A stretch of DNA of 64,000 nucleotides from Geosporobacter ferrireducens (GCF_001750685.1 NZ_CP017269.1:2955416-3019415), one strand, 5' to 3'. Shown: positions 26,234 to 34,802, counted from the first letter of the stretch. Translations and numbers: made by a program. The notes: generated by a model from the letters alone, not told the origin.

Positions 26234-26961
26234 ACTCGGATGCCTTAATTAAACACTACTGCAAAGAACTTCGGTTTGGCAGAAACCTCTATGAGAACTA
26301 CAAAAAGATACAGGCTATCGATTATGCAGACTTTCTGGCACAGCTATTAAAGCTTGAACTGGAGAATAGAGAACTGACACGTAAGAACCGAAACTTAAAA
26401 GCTGCTGGTTTTGATGTGATCAAGACCTTCGAGGGCTACAGCTTCAGTCTGATACAAATACCCCCGGCACTTGATATTGAACAGCTAAAGACAGCAGGCT
26501 TTATTGATAGGAAAGAGAACTTGATCCTTTATGGCCCAGTGGGGACAGGCAAGTCCCATCTGGCCACTGCAATAGGTGTTGCAGCCTGCAGCAGTGGTAA
26601 GAGAGTGAGATTCTTCCGTACAGCATCCCTGGTGAATCAACTTAGTGAAGCTAAAGCAAAGGGGGAACTAAAACGCTTCATGAGACTGGTAGAAAAGACA
26701 GATTTATTGATATGTGATGAATGGGGATATATTCCCTTTGAGAAGGAGGGTTCACAGCTTCTGTTCCAAGTCATATCAGAATGTTACGAGAGAAGAAGTG
26801 TCATCATCACAACAAATTTGGAATTCAGTAAGTGGAATGGTATTTTCTATGACGAAAAGCTAACCAGCGCCATTATTGATAGACTGGTTCATCATAGCCA
26901 TCTGCTGGTTTATACAGGCCCAAGTCATAGACTAACACATTCAACCATGAAATCCCAGTAA
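26230..26961 (+). CDS. istB: IS21-family helper ATPase IstB
   Basis: A 243-residue AAA+ ATPase that assists IstA in target selection. Walker A is YGPVGTGKSHLA, Walker B is LLICDEWGYIPF, sensor residues are in SVIITTNLEFSKW, and the arginine-finger region is IIDRLVHHSH. It is full length and open. Start overlaps the istA stop. Confidence 0.9.
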   Translation: MNSDALIKHYCKELRFGRNLYENYKKIQAIDYADFLAQLLKLELENRELTRKNRNLKAAGFDVIKTFEGYSFSLIQIPPALDIEQLKTAGFIDRKENLILYGPVGTGKSHLATAIGVAACSSGKRVRFFRTASLVNQLSEAKAKGELKRFMRLVEKTDLLICDEWGYIPFEKEGSQLLFQVISECYERRSVIITTNLEFSKWNGIFYDEKLTSAIIDRLVHHSHLLVYTGPSHRLTHSTMKSQ

Positions 26962-27200
26962 TGGAAATGGGGTGCTCGGAAAATTAAGTTCCGAAGTGTA
27001 CGGAAAGGTACTTGCCAAAAACATTTATACTGTATCCGTCAAATAAAGCCCACATAGTAGTAGTATGGGGACAGTTCTCTACTATTAGTAAACTTGGCCT
27101 AAGATTCGACATAGAGATTATGGATTAGTGAAAAGGCATGTGTGCTGAAATTAAAGCAAGGTAAATTGGAAAGAAGACAGGACTATGATATATGCAAGTG

Positions 27201-27228
27201 GGGACGGTCCTTGCTTGCTAGATTGACA
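27201..27228. repeat. Solo REP copy
   Basis: All 28 bases are identical to the left REP of the RAYT gene at 18711-18738 (begins GGGACGGTCCTTGCTTGC), 8.5 kb away and without a transposase. Upstream GCAAGTG allows a GCAAG/CTTGC hairpin. Confidence 0.75.
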
Positions 27229-27233
27229 GGTGT

Positions 27234-27288
27234 AAAAACCGCCGATACAACGGTACGGTGAACCGTACCATAAGTAACTGCGGTTTTT
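27234..27288. repeat. Hairpin repeat, copy 1
   Basis: A 55-nt unit: outer arms AAAAACCGC/GCGGTTTTT and a perfect inner stem-loop GGTACGG-TGAA-CCGTACC, joined by ATAAGTAACT. It is the most symmetrical member of a family of about seven copies up to 45.5 kb. The T-rich end could also terminate transcription on either strand. Confidence 0.75.
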
Positions 27289-27527
27289 GTAATATATAGA
27301 TAAATACGCATGATGTAAAAGTTTCTACAAAATAAACTTGTAAAATGAGAGGGTATCTAGTGATAAATAATGATTTCCTTTAGAAGTTTATTGTTAACTA
27401 TTTTAACCATAGAATTGATATGCCAAAAATGGTGTATAAGGAGCTTAAAAGAAATAAAGTTTATTTAATATCTAATAAAAATCAGATATTAAAGGTGTAT
27501 TAGGCCTTTATGATAGGGTAAAGAAAC

Positions 27528-28553
27528 TTAATATTTAGAGGTTTGTAATTCCTTTTTGATAAGGTCTTTATTTCCCTTGTGGAATTCTCCCATTATTTTT
27601 GGAAATTGCCATCCTTGTGAAAGTTTATCTGCTCTTTGTTCATCTTCATTTTTCAAAGAACTTCTAAGCTCACGGATATACGCTAAAGAATCTGTTTTCC
27701 TTTTAAGGATTTCCTGACTATCCTCTGTCGGATTTCCATGACCTGGAACCAGCAAATTAATTGAATGATTTAAAAGTATGCTATCCACTTTATTCATTGT
27801 GTTTTCGTACTCATAACTATTGTGATATATGTACGGAAACTCAATGTCAGATAGATAATCTCCTGAGAGTAAAATTCCAATAGGTTCAATGATTGCGAAT
27901 AAACTATCATCTGTATGACCTGGAGATGTATAAAAGGTAATAGTTGTATTTCCAATCTTCAATTGTTGACCATCTTTACTAACTAAATAGTTTATGTGTG
28001 GATAGCTCACTTCATAGTCTCTTACTAAATAATATTGATCATCGAAAGAGTTTATTTGTTCAAGAATTCTTTCTTTATCATTTCGAATCATCATTTTTTC
28101 ACTGCCGATATATATTACTTCTCCAATACCATTATATCCTAGGATATGGTCCCAATCTGAATGAGTAAAAAAAACGTATACAGGACGATCTTTGCGAATA
28201 CTGGATACATAATTTCTAATTTCTATTATTTCATGAGGTAACGTTGTTGGATCAACAACAAGAACCATATCTTCTGTTTCAATAATAGATGAGTTGGTTT
28301 GAAATAATGGACTCTGGAATATGTTTATATATTTATTTTTAAATAAAATCACGATACTATATACCTCCACTAAGTTAGTATTTTTCATGTCTACAAAAAA
28401 CTTTATACCTTGAATTGTAAATGTTCTATAAAAATTTAAAATATCCTTCAATAATAATTCAGAATCAAATTCTAATTTACCCATGGAGAAAAAACAAATT
28501 GAGTATTTTACAATGAATAGAGTTTTATACGATAAAAGATAGTTATTAAACAT
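27528..28553 (-). CDS. Metallo-beta-lactamase-fold hydrolase
   Basis: A 341-residue frame. The recognisable metallo-hydrolase starts at about residue 56 (MKNTNLVEVYS) and continues LFQTNSSIIETEDMVLVVDP. The metal motif is THSDWDH (His131, Asp133, Asp135, His136), a variant of HxHxDH. Further ligands are in SPGHTDDS, LLSGDYLSD and LVPGHGNPT. The first 55 residues are unusual for the fold and no start in the frame has a good binding site, so the true start is unsure. A PadR-type palindrome lies 15 bases upstream of the longest frame. Substrate unknown. Confidence 0.75.
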   Translation of the reverse strand: MFNNYLLSYKTLFIVKYSICFFSMGKLEFDSELLLKDILNFYRTFTIQGIKFFVDMKNTNLVEVYSIVILFKNKYINIFQSPLFQTNSSIIETEDMVLVVDPTTLPHEIIEIRNYVSSIRKDRPVYVFFTHSDWDHILGYNGIGEVIYIGSEKMMIRNDKERILEQINSFDDQYYLVRDYEVSYPHINYLVSKDGQQLKIGNTTITFYTSPGHTDDSLFAIIEPIGILLSGDYLSDIEFPYIYHNSYEYENTMNKVDSILLNHSINLLVPGHGNPTEDSQEILKRKTDSLAYIRELRSSLKNEDEQRADKLSQGWQFPKIMGEFHKGNKDLIKKELQTSKY

Positions 28554-28567
28554 TAGATAAGTTATTA

Positions 28568-28584
28568 ATAGTAAACTTAACTAT
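28568..28584. promoter_or_regulatory. Candidate PadR operator upstream of metallo-hydrolase
   Basis: ATAGTAAACTTAACTAT differs by one missing base from the perfect palindrome ATAGTTAA-AC-TTAACTAT found before the gene downstream of padR (36776-36793). It is placed between the hairpin repeat at 28586 and the minus-strand start at 28553. Confidence 0.55.
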
Positions 28585-28585
28585 T

Positions 28586-28642
28586 AAAAAAACCGCCATT
28601 ATATCCGTTACGGTGAACCGTATCATAAATGATTGCGATTTT
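28586..28642. repeat. Hairpin repeat, copy 2
   Basis: AAAAAAACCGCC opens the unit, TACGG-TGAA-CCGTA forms the inner stem, and ATAAATGATTGCGATTTT closes it. The outer arm has one mismatch. It stands immediately beside the candidate PadR operator. Confidence 0.7.
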
Positions 28643-29115
28643 CTCTGTAGGCTAGGTATATAAACTAGTGTATCAGATTGGCATGTGGTACAGTTTGATC
28701 TAATGGGACGTAGGGATAGGTGAGTTATCTCCCTAATGAGTGGATTTCACCTGCCACGCACCGCTTCCACCATTCAAATACACTATAGCAAAAAAGCCAC
28801 ATTTTATGCGGCTTTTTTGCATGTGTGGGTCTTGTTGGGGGAAGGTGGCTCCACTAATCGAAACGATAAGTTGGAGAAATGATATTATTCATATCAGTAG
28901 TTATATTTATGATAATTATATATGTCGAAATAAGGCGAACGAAAAACAGAGGAGTTTGTAAGAATATAAGTAAATTTATTTAAAAAAGGAGTATCTTTAT
29001 GACTCAAATAGTTGGCAATGGGTATTTGTAGGACTATGAACCTGACCCCTTGCCTCTCTTAGTTGTGATGGGTTTGCAAAACGATATAATGCATAAAAAA
29101 GAAATGACTTGAATA
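28643..29115. other. Gene-poor spacer with terminator
   Basis: About 470 bases with no credible gene. The only clear element is the terminator at 28788-28820. The short open frames here look random. Confidence 0.5.
28788..28820 (+). terminator. Rho-independent terminator (orphan)
   Basis: GCAAAAAAGCC and GGCTTTTTTGC form a near-perfect stem over CACATTTTATGC, symmetrical enough to act in both directions. No intact gene precedes it on the plus strand, so it is probably a leftover of a deleted gene. Confidence 0.75.
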
Positions 29116-29154
29116 ATGCATTTGCATTTTCTAGAGGAAAAGAAGGTGAGAAAA

Positions 29155-29430
29155 ATGAACGAGAAGAAATTTATATTTGTGTTGATGCCTTTCAATTCAT
29201 CATCTGATGATGTTTATAAACTTAAAATGCTTAATGTAAATGATGCTATTGTATTTGGAGATTTAGATACAACAGCCAAATATTATGTACGGGAATATAT
29301 CGAGCTACACCGGTTGGCCAGGGCCCGCGATGTGCTTCGCGACAAGGGAAACCGTATACTCGACATCGCGGTGGAATATGGCTTTGGCAACCATGAGACC
29401 TTTACGCGGGCAATGGTTGAACGAGTGTGA
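29155..29430 (+). pseudogene. Chimeric remnant ending in an AraC HTH fragment
   Basis: The frame begins MNEKKFIFVLMPFNSSSDD, behind AGAAGGTGAG. This resembles the start of proteins with a FVLMPF nucleotide-binding motif and is AT-rich. From about residue 45 it switches to YVREYIELHRLARARDVLRD and ILDIAVEYGFGNHETFTRA, the second helix-turn-helix of an AraC regulator, encoded by clearly GC-richer sequence. The C-terminal recognition end is cut short by a stop. It is best read as two unrelated gene fragments joined by deletion. Confidence 0.6.
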
Positions 29431-29513
29431 AGAACAGCATTTATATTATCAAATATGACATACTGTTGTCACATTAGAAACAGTATAATAACAAAAACAG
29501 AAGGAGCGAAAAA

Positions 29514-30644
29514 ATGAGTACATATCACGGCGGCCCAGTAACGCAAAAACCCATCAGTGAAATCGCTAAATACATAAAAAACTTGATACCGGCGAATATA
29601 CCTGAGACTTATGCGCTGAAACCCATGTTTGAGAACGTTGCAAGCGAAGAAAATATACGAAATGGCGTTATTGCTTTCAGGGATTTTTTATATTTATTTT
29701 GTGACCGCTTAATCTCAGACGGACATTTATATGTCAAGCCGCAAAAAAATCCGAAGAATGCGATAGATTATCCATTTTTATATAATGTTACAGACCTGTT
29801 AGCTGACATAGGTTATCATAGTAAACTGGCTGAAAGCGGCGATTCATTATTGATAACTGAAATACCGTCATTTACCGCCTCAATTGATGAGAAAGGAAAT
29901 ATAAAGAAGCCTAAAAACTCTGTTTCTAAGCTAATTGAATGTTTGCGGTTTTTAGCTCTCTGTGGTTTTGTTTTTACCGGTATTGATTTAGAAGCAAAGA
30001 CGCTTAATATTTCGGAAGTACAATTATTAGAAGTATCATATCCGAATGCTTCTGTCTTGCTGACGGGGTTAAAAGCCATGTCGATTGCAGATATAGAACT
30101 GCGAACGAAAAGATATAAGAACGATAATAATCACGATAATCTTTTACGGTGCGATTACAGGTTAATGAAAGCAGAAGATACGGATGTACTCGATGTTTTG
30201 AAAGATTTTTTACATCCGTTACCCGAAAAAGTCCAAAAGCTCGCCTTAGAATTACATCAGCGTTATATAGATATGGGAATGACTTGCGTAACGATCATAT
30301 CAACATTCGAAGTTCATTTTGCTTATTCATATATAAAGAATAGCCGGCGGGTCTTATCCTCACGGGATGTATATCAGCTAAGAGTATGGGAGTTTGCTTT
30401 ATCTACGAGATATGGTTATTGTTTAGTTATAAGAGCCAAAAAAACAGATAAATATGCGGATGTTATTGAAAAATTCTCTTTATCTTTACAGGAAAAAATT
30501 GCAAAGGGATATGGCTGTGACAGGAAGCTGCGTAATGAACCCTGTCAGGGCGGTTGTCAGGGGTTTCGCATACCTTTGGATGGCTCAATATTAAATATCA
30601 GCAGGAATATTGAAACATGGCTTGATAATGAGGTGTCGTGTTAA
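29514..30644 (+). CDS. Conserved hypothetical protein, cysteine-rich C-terminus
   Basis: A 376-residue soluble protein with no signal peptide and no membrane segment. ATG behind AGAAGGAGCG. I do not recognise a named domain. The N-terminal half looks helical (IRNGVIAFRDFLYLFCDRLI). The C-terminal end has a compact Cys cluster (YGCDRKLRNEPCQGGCQGFR), suggesting a metal or disulphide site. It follows an AraC HTH fragment, so it may have been the partner gene of a lost AraC regulator. The hairpin at 30657-30688 would end its transcript. Confidence 0.6.
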   Translation: MSTYHGGPVTQKPISEIAKYIKNLIPANIPETYALKPMFENVASEENIRNGVIAFRDFLYLFCDRLISDGHLYVKPQKNPKNAIDYPFLYNVTDLLADIGYHSKLAESGDSLLITEIPSFTASIDEKGNIKKPKNSVSKLIECLRFLALCGFVFTGIDLEAKTLNISEVQLLEVSYPNASVLLTGLKAMSIADIELRTKRYKNDNNHDNLLRCDYRLMKAEDTDVLDVLKDFLHPLPEKVQKLALELHQRYIDMGMTCVTIISTFEVHFAYSYIKNSRRVLSSRDVYQLRVWEFALSTRYGYCLVIRAKKTDKYADVIEKFSLSLQEKIAKGYGCDRKLRNEPCQGGCQGFRIPLDGSILNISRNIETWLDNEVSC

Positions 30645-30656
30645 TTAAGAAAATAA

Positions 30657-30688
30657 GCACTTTCCGTATGATTAACGGAAAAGTGTTT
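30657..30688 (+). terminator. Stem-loop, possible terminator
   Basis: GCACTTTCCGT pairs with ACGGAAAAGTGT across a seven-base loop, just after the stop of the hypothetical gene. The T-tract is weak (GTTTGAGTT), so termination efficiency is doubtful. Confidence 0.45.
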
Positions 30689-30729
30689 GAGTTAAAAAAA
30701 GTTTATATTTTGAATGGAGGAAATTAAAA

Positions 30730-30918
30730 ATGAGCAAATACGAAAACGCAATCAAACTTATGGAGGAATTCTGTGGAAACGGTAAAGACAATCTTGTTGC
30801 CCTTGCGACAACAAGCCTTTTACTTTTAGCGTCGACTCCTTCCCCGTCGAAAACATACCCGAAAAGCCGCATAGTACAAAGCTGTATTTGCTCCTATTGC
30901 ATGCCATTAGGGCAATAA
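30730..30918 (+). pseudogene. Pyridoxamine-phosphate-oxidase-like N-terminal remnant
   Basis: ATG behind ATGGAGG gives MSKYENAIKLMEEFCGNG followed by KDNLVALAT, which looks like the start of a flavin-binding PNPOx-fold protein. The sequence then diverges. In another frame it reads FTFSVDSFPVENIPEKP, so a frameshift or junction near 30810 joins unrelated sequence. It is a broken gene start and not expected to be functional. Confidence 0.45.
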
Positions 30919-30984
30919 AATAGACACTCATTTCTGAACGTCTAAATAGAAATTGGAATTTAAGAAAAAAACCGATTTTAGGGG

Positions 30985-31105
30985 GATATTAGTCCTTAGG
31001 GAAGATCAAATTATAGCCGCAAGTCTATTATACGTGATTAAGGAAGGTGACTTGAAAATTGGTTGGGTTGAAGACATGTTTGTAAGTAAAGAATGGAGAA
31101 AATAA
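30985..31105 (+). pseudogene. GNAT acetyltransferase fragment
   Basis: An open stretch without a start reads LVLREDQIIAASLLYVIK and then GDLKIGWVEDMFVSKEWRK before TAA. The VEDMFVxxEWR pattern is the beta4/motif A entry of GNAT acetyltransferases. The acetyl-CoA loop that should follow is missing, so only the middle of a gene is left. Confidence 0.5.
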
Positions 31106-31466
31106 TATCTTATGGTTCAACATCAAATAAAAGTATTAATTGGAAAAAATTAAATGAGCTGACAACAAGAGAGAATTTTAAATAATTTGATGTCGACAAA
31201 TACAACTGGAAGATTTTTAAAGAAATTCATTTCTTAGGTAGAGAGGGAATTTTAGGAGGTAGCAAAGTATAGTAATGTCCCAATAATTAAAACTATTTCC
31301 AAAATTATACAATTTTATGCATATGACTGCATACTCTTGGCAAATATAAAAGCAAATATTTTTCTCATTAACCTCATCATTAATATCTTGTCAGAAAGGT
31401 TCTATACCTTTAAGTACAAAGTTATTTACAGACTCTAAGTATAATAGTGCTGTTATATTTTTTGAT
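31106..31466. other. Non-coding decayed spacer
   Basis: No gene, hairpin or repeat of note. Short open frames show no recognisable motif. It closes the run of gene remnants between 28.6 and 31.4 kb. Confidence 0.4.
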
Positions 31467-32426
31467 TTATCTGTTTTGAGACAATGCCTTACCTTCTAGA
31501 TAAGCCTCTAAAGTTAAATCCTTTTCATATATTTCTTTTGCTGCATCCGCTCCTACATATCTAAGATGCCAAGGCTCATATTTGTATCCAGTTAAATGCT
31601 CCTTACCTTTTTCATACCTTATAATATAACCATATTTATGTGCATTTTCAGCCACCCATTCACCCTCACGTGTAAAGGCAAACTCCTCTGAAAGTGCGAA
31701 ACCTGCCCCTTTACTTGTTATATCCATTGCTAAGCCTGTTTGATGTTCACTATGACCTGACTTTGCAGAAACCCTATCTGCTTCTATTTGTCCTAATTTT
31801 TGAACATTGTTTTTATAGATAGCTTGCTGCCTACTATAGGATCTAAAGCCAGATACTGCATAAAGGTAAATTCCTTCTCTTTCAGCGGACTTAAATAAGC
31901 TTTCCAGTGCTTGTGCCGCTTCTTTTCTCATGTTTTGCTTTTCATGCGGACCTTCAAAGCTAAATCTAACATTAGGGACTGTTAAATCGTTTGGTTTATA
32001 ATCAGACGGAAACCCATTTGTTTTGTTAACCAGGATAAGAATATCATTCAAATCCTTTTGAGTAGGAGGTAACTTTTCTTCTGTATTGGAATTAGAAGTT
32101 TTCACAGGTGGTTTTACTTCTATTTCTTCTTTTATAATGTCTTCTCTATTATTCGTATCTACAGGTGTTATTTCTTGAGGCTTAGAGGAAGTAATTTTAT
32201 CATTTGCTTCAATCGGTGCAGGTTTTTGTTCAATAGCAATTACTTTTGCATCAACCTGATTATTATTCCAAAAAATTGTAATTACCAAAGCTGAAATACA
32301 CATTACAGCTAATGTCAGTAGCCTTCTTTTCATCATATTTCTTTTCCTTCTTTTCATCATACTCCTTTTACTTCTCTTACTGGTTCTAGGTGCCATTGAA
32401 CCATCGTTTCTTTTATCTTGAATCAT
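31467..32426 (-). CDS. D-alanyl-D-alanine carboxypeptidase, VanY/M15 type
   Basis: A 319-residue membrane-anchored peptidase predicted to trim the terminal D-Ala of cell-wall stem peptides outside the cell. A very basic N-terminus (residues 1-35, with MMKRR occurring twice) precedes one transmembrane segment (about 35-53). A Thr/Glu/Pro-rich linker runs to about 125. The M15 zinc site is SGHSEHQTGLAMD (His228, Asp235) with the catalytic Glu284 and zinc His287 in YEPWHLRY. It diverges from a two-component system, which may control it. Confidence 0.88.
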   Translation of the reverse strand: MIQDKRNDGSMAPRTSKRSKRSMMKRRKRNMMKRRLLTLAVMCISALVITIFWNNNQVDAKVIAIEQKPAPIEANDKITSSKPQEITPVDTNNREDIIKEEIEVKPPVKTSNSNTEEKLPPTQKDLNDILILVNKTNGFPSDYKPNDLTVPNVRFSFEGPHEKQNMRKEAAQALESLFKSAEREGIYLYAVSGFRSYSRQQAIYKNNVQKLGQIEADRVSAKSGHSEHQTGLAMDITSKGAGFALSEEFAFTREGEWVAENAHKYGYIIRYEKGKEHLTGYKYEPWHLRYVGADAAKEIYEKDLTLEAYLEGKALSQNR

Positions 32427-32525
32427 TTTATATACCCCCTTTTTTATCCTTTGTTCTACAAGTTAGTAATTATCTAGACAAGCTATAGTGCTAATTATAA
32501 AGGGCAAATGTATCTGAAGTTTACA

Positions 32526-32568
32526 TAACTGTATATAACTTATAAATAACTTGTATCTAATTTGTAAA
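32526..32568. promoter_or_regulatory. Phased direct repeats, likely OmpR-family binding sites
   Basis: Four related units begin at 32526, 32536, 32547 and 32558: TAACTGTATA, TAACTTATAAA, TAACTTGTATC and TAATTTGTAAA. The 10-11-bp phasing puts them on one face of the helix, as for tandem binding of OmpR/PhoB-type regulators. They lie in the divergent region between the carboxypeptidase and the response regulator genes. Confidence 0.55.
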
Positions 32569-32633
32569 TTATATAGATATTCAATAAACTAGAGATAGAA
32601 AATAAGGTATGATAAGGGGAGGGAGGTATAGCT

Positions 32634-33329
32634 ATGGCGAATAAGAAGATACTCATTATAGAAGATGAAGAAGCAATATCAAATCTTATTTCATATTCTT
32701 TGAAAAAAGAAGGATTTATCACAAATGTTGCTGCTAATGGAGAGGAAGGACTAAAGCTTTTAAAGGAGTTTAAGCCGGACTTGATAATATTAGATTTGAT
32801 GCTGCCTGATATCAGCGGATTTGAAATATGTAAAACTATAACAAGGGAATACATCATACCAATCATAATGATTACTGCCAAATCAGATACAGTTGATAAG
32901 ATTTTAGGAATGGAATTGGGTGCCGATGATTATATTACAAAGCCCTTTGATATAAGGGAGGTCATCGCAAGAATAAAGGCAGTCTTCAGACGGATTGATT
33001 TAATTTCAGAAGCAGGAGAAAACAACGAGTTTGAAGGTATAAGGATAGGAAAAAATATTGAAATATTTAAGGAAAAGAGAGAGGTATTTAAAGATAATAC
33101 TAGAGTAGAGCTTACCAACAAAGAATACGAATTATTAGTATTTCTAGCAGAAAGTAAAGGAAGAGTCTTTTCACGGGCAGATTTATTGGATAGAGTTTGG
33201 GGGTTTGAATTTGCTGGAGACACAAGAACCGTGGATATACATGTGCAAAGGCTTAGAAAGAAGTTGGATGAAAATAAGAACAGTTCTATTATAGAGACTG
33301 TTTTCGGAATTGGTTATAAAATATTGTAA
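32634..33329 (+). CDS. OmpR-family response regulator
   Basis: 231 residues: receiver domain with acidic pocket in LIIEDEE, phospho-acceptor Asp54 in IILDLMLPD and the conserved Lys in ITKPFDIRE. A winged-helix DNA-binding domain follows (about 130-231, LTNKEYELLVFLAES, DTRTVDIHVQRLRKK). ATG with GGGAGGGAGG upstream. The sensor kinase gene follows after 18 bp. Phased repeats in its own promoter suggest autoregulation and joint control of the divergent VanY-like gene. Confidence 0.92.
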   Translation: MANKKILIIEDEEAISNLISYSLKKEGFITNVAANGEEGLKLLKEFKPDLIILDLMLPDISGFEICKTITREYIIPIIMITAKSDTVDKILGMELGADDYITKPFDIREVIARIKAVFRRIDLISEAGENNEFEGIRIGKNIEIFKEKREVFKDNTRVELTNKEYELLVFLAESKGRVFSRADLLDRVWGFEFAGDTRTVDIHVQRLRKKLDENKNSSIIETVFGIGYKIL

Positions 33330-33347
33330 AAAAGGACAGTTGATCCT

Positions 33348-34802
33348 ATGAGATATTCAATTCAGTATAAAATATTGATCCCCTTTATACTAGTCATATT
33401 CATTGGAATGACTTCTCTACTTTTTGTTTCATATAACATAAATAAACAAAACACCTTACAAGTTGTAGAGAAGGATATGATTGGAGATAGAAAAAGTCTC
33501 GACTTATATTTGAGGCAGTATTTTTTAATTAATAATTTAGAATTAAATAAAATATCTCTGGAAGCTGAAGCAGAAAAGCTATCTAAGGGTTTAAGTGCTC
33601 AGATAGGAAGTATGATAGAAATAAATAGTCTTACAGGAAAAAACGGAAGGGACTTTTTAGAAGAAGAAATTGCATTAGAAGAAGATTTTTTACGAGCATT
33701 ACTGGGTGAAACAGCATATACAATTAGTCATGAAGAAAATAGAGTTTTTGTTACTTTATCTTATCCCATCGAATTAAATAAGAATATCATAGGCATTATG
33801 AGAAGCACAAAAGACTATACTGAGCTTTTCAATTACAATAGGAGATTTAATAATGTAATAAATTATTTTGCTATTGCTATTTTTGTTCTTATATTCCTTA
33901 CTTCCTTTTACTTATCTAGGCAACTAACAAAACCGATAAGACAGCTTATAAAGGGGTCAGAGCAAATTTCAACTGGAGATTACAATTTAAATATTAATAT
34001 TAACTCACCTGATGAAATAGGAGAACTGGCTGATAGGTTCAAGTTTATGGCTCAGAGAATCAAAGAACAAATTGAAATTATACAAGGAGATAGAGATAAG
34101 CTGAAGGAGGTTCAAGCTCAAAGTAAAGTCTTTTTTGATAATGTAACGCATGAATTGAAGACTCCTTTAACTACAATAATGGGTTATGCCCAGGTGTTAA
34201 AGGAAAATGGATTTTCTGATAAAGACTTTTTTGATAAAGGGACATCCTACATTATTAACGAGAGTAAAAGACTAAATAAATTGGTTATTGAAATACTAGA
34301 GCTTTCTAAGACCGCTACAATGGATTTCAGCTATCATTATGAAAAGGTCAATTTAACAGAGTTAATTGCCGAGACTTGTGATGAAATGAAGATGAAGGGT
34401 AAAAAGTACAATATTGCTATTCATTACAGCCTTCAGAAGGACCTGTTTCTAAAGGGTGATAAAAATAAGCTTAAGGAAGTACTAATTAACTTGCTTGATA
34501 ATGCAATTAAATATGGAAGAGTTAATTCCTCCATTGATGTGGACGCTTACAGACAAGATGGAGCTATTATAATAAAAATTAAAGATCAGGGTGAAGGGAT
34601 TTCGGAAAAGCATATTAACAAAATCTTTGAACCTTTTTATAGAATTTCATCGAACACTTCAAAGGAAAAAGGCAGCGCTGGCTTGGGGTTAACTATTGTT
34701 AAAAATATTATAGAAAACCATGGTGGTACTATTGACATAAAAAGCAAGTTAAACGAAGGAACAGTAGTTATTATTGTATTTGGAGGTGAGGGCAATATTT
34801 AA
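33348..34802 (+). CDS. Sensor histidine kinase
   Basis: A 484-residue membrane kinase. It has a transmembrane segment at about 9-27 and another at about 170-190 enclosing an extracytoplasmic sensor domain. The HAMP domain (RQLTKPIRQLI) follows, then HisKA with phospho-acceptor His268 in VTHELKTPLTT, and the ATPase domain with N box NLLDNAIKYG, G1 IKDQGEGIS and G2 GSAGLGLTIVK. Its 3' end overlaps the next gene by 29 bp, so the three genes are co-expressed. Confidence 0.92.
   Translation: MRYSIQYKILIPFILVIFIGMTSLLFVSYNINKQNTLQVVEKDMIGDRKSLDLYLRQYFLINNLELNKISLEAEAEKLSKGLSAQIGSMIEINSLTGKNGRDFLEEEIALEEDFLRALLGETAYTISHEENRVFVTLSYPIELNKNIIGIMRSTKDYTELFNYNRRFNNVINYFAIAIFVLIFLTSFYLSRQLTKPIRQLIKGSEQISTGDYNLNININSPDEIGELADRFKFMAQRIKEQIEIIQGDRDKLKEVQAQSKVFFDNVTHELKTPLTTIMGYAQVLKENGFSDKDFFDKGTSYIINESKRLNKLVIEILELSKTATMDFSYHYEKVNLTELIAETCDEMKMKGKKYNIAIHYSLQKDLFLKGDKNKLKEVLINLLDNAIKYGRVNSSIDVDAYRQDGAIIIKIKDQGEGISEKHINKIFEPFYRISSNTSKEKGSAGLGLTIVKNIIENHGGTIDIKSKLNEGTVVIIVFGGEGNI

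Larger units (their letters stand above)
24593..27023 (+). mobile_element. Intact IS21-family element with 7-bp target duplication
   Basis: The element is 2,431 bp. Both ends read TGTTTTTGG inwards (24593, and the complement ending at 27023), continuing as imperfect inverted repeats with related CGGAA(G/C)TTAA blocks. The direct repeat TTTATAC flanks it at 24586-24592 and 27024-27030. It carries complete istA and istB genes overlapping by four bases. Insertion hit the tail of a terminator, a site that does little harm to the host. Confidence 0.88.
27024..27527. other. Intergenic region with REP copy and hairpin repeat
   Basis: About 500 bases without an intact gene. It contains the solo REP (27201-27228) and the first hairpin repeat (27234-27288), which nearly abut. 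A 29-codon open stretch without a suitable start (IDMPKMVYKELKRNK, ending near 27500) could be the tail of a lost gene. Confidence 0.5.

Noticed and set aside
28740..28961. Plus-strand 73-codon frame over the orphan terminator
   Set aside because: It runs through the terminator hairpin and has no plausible start or domain.
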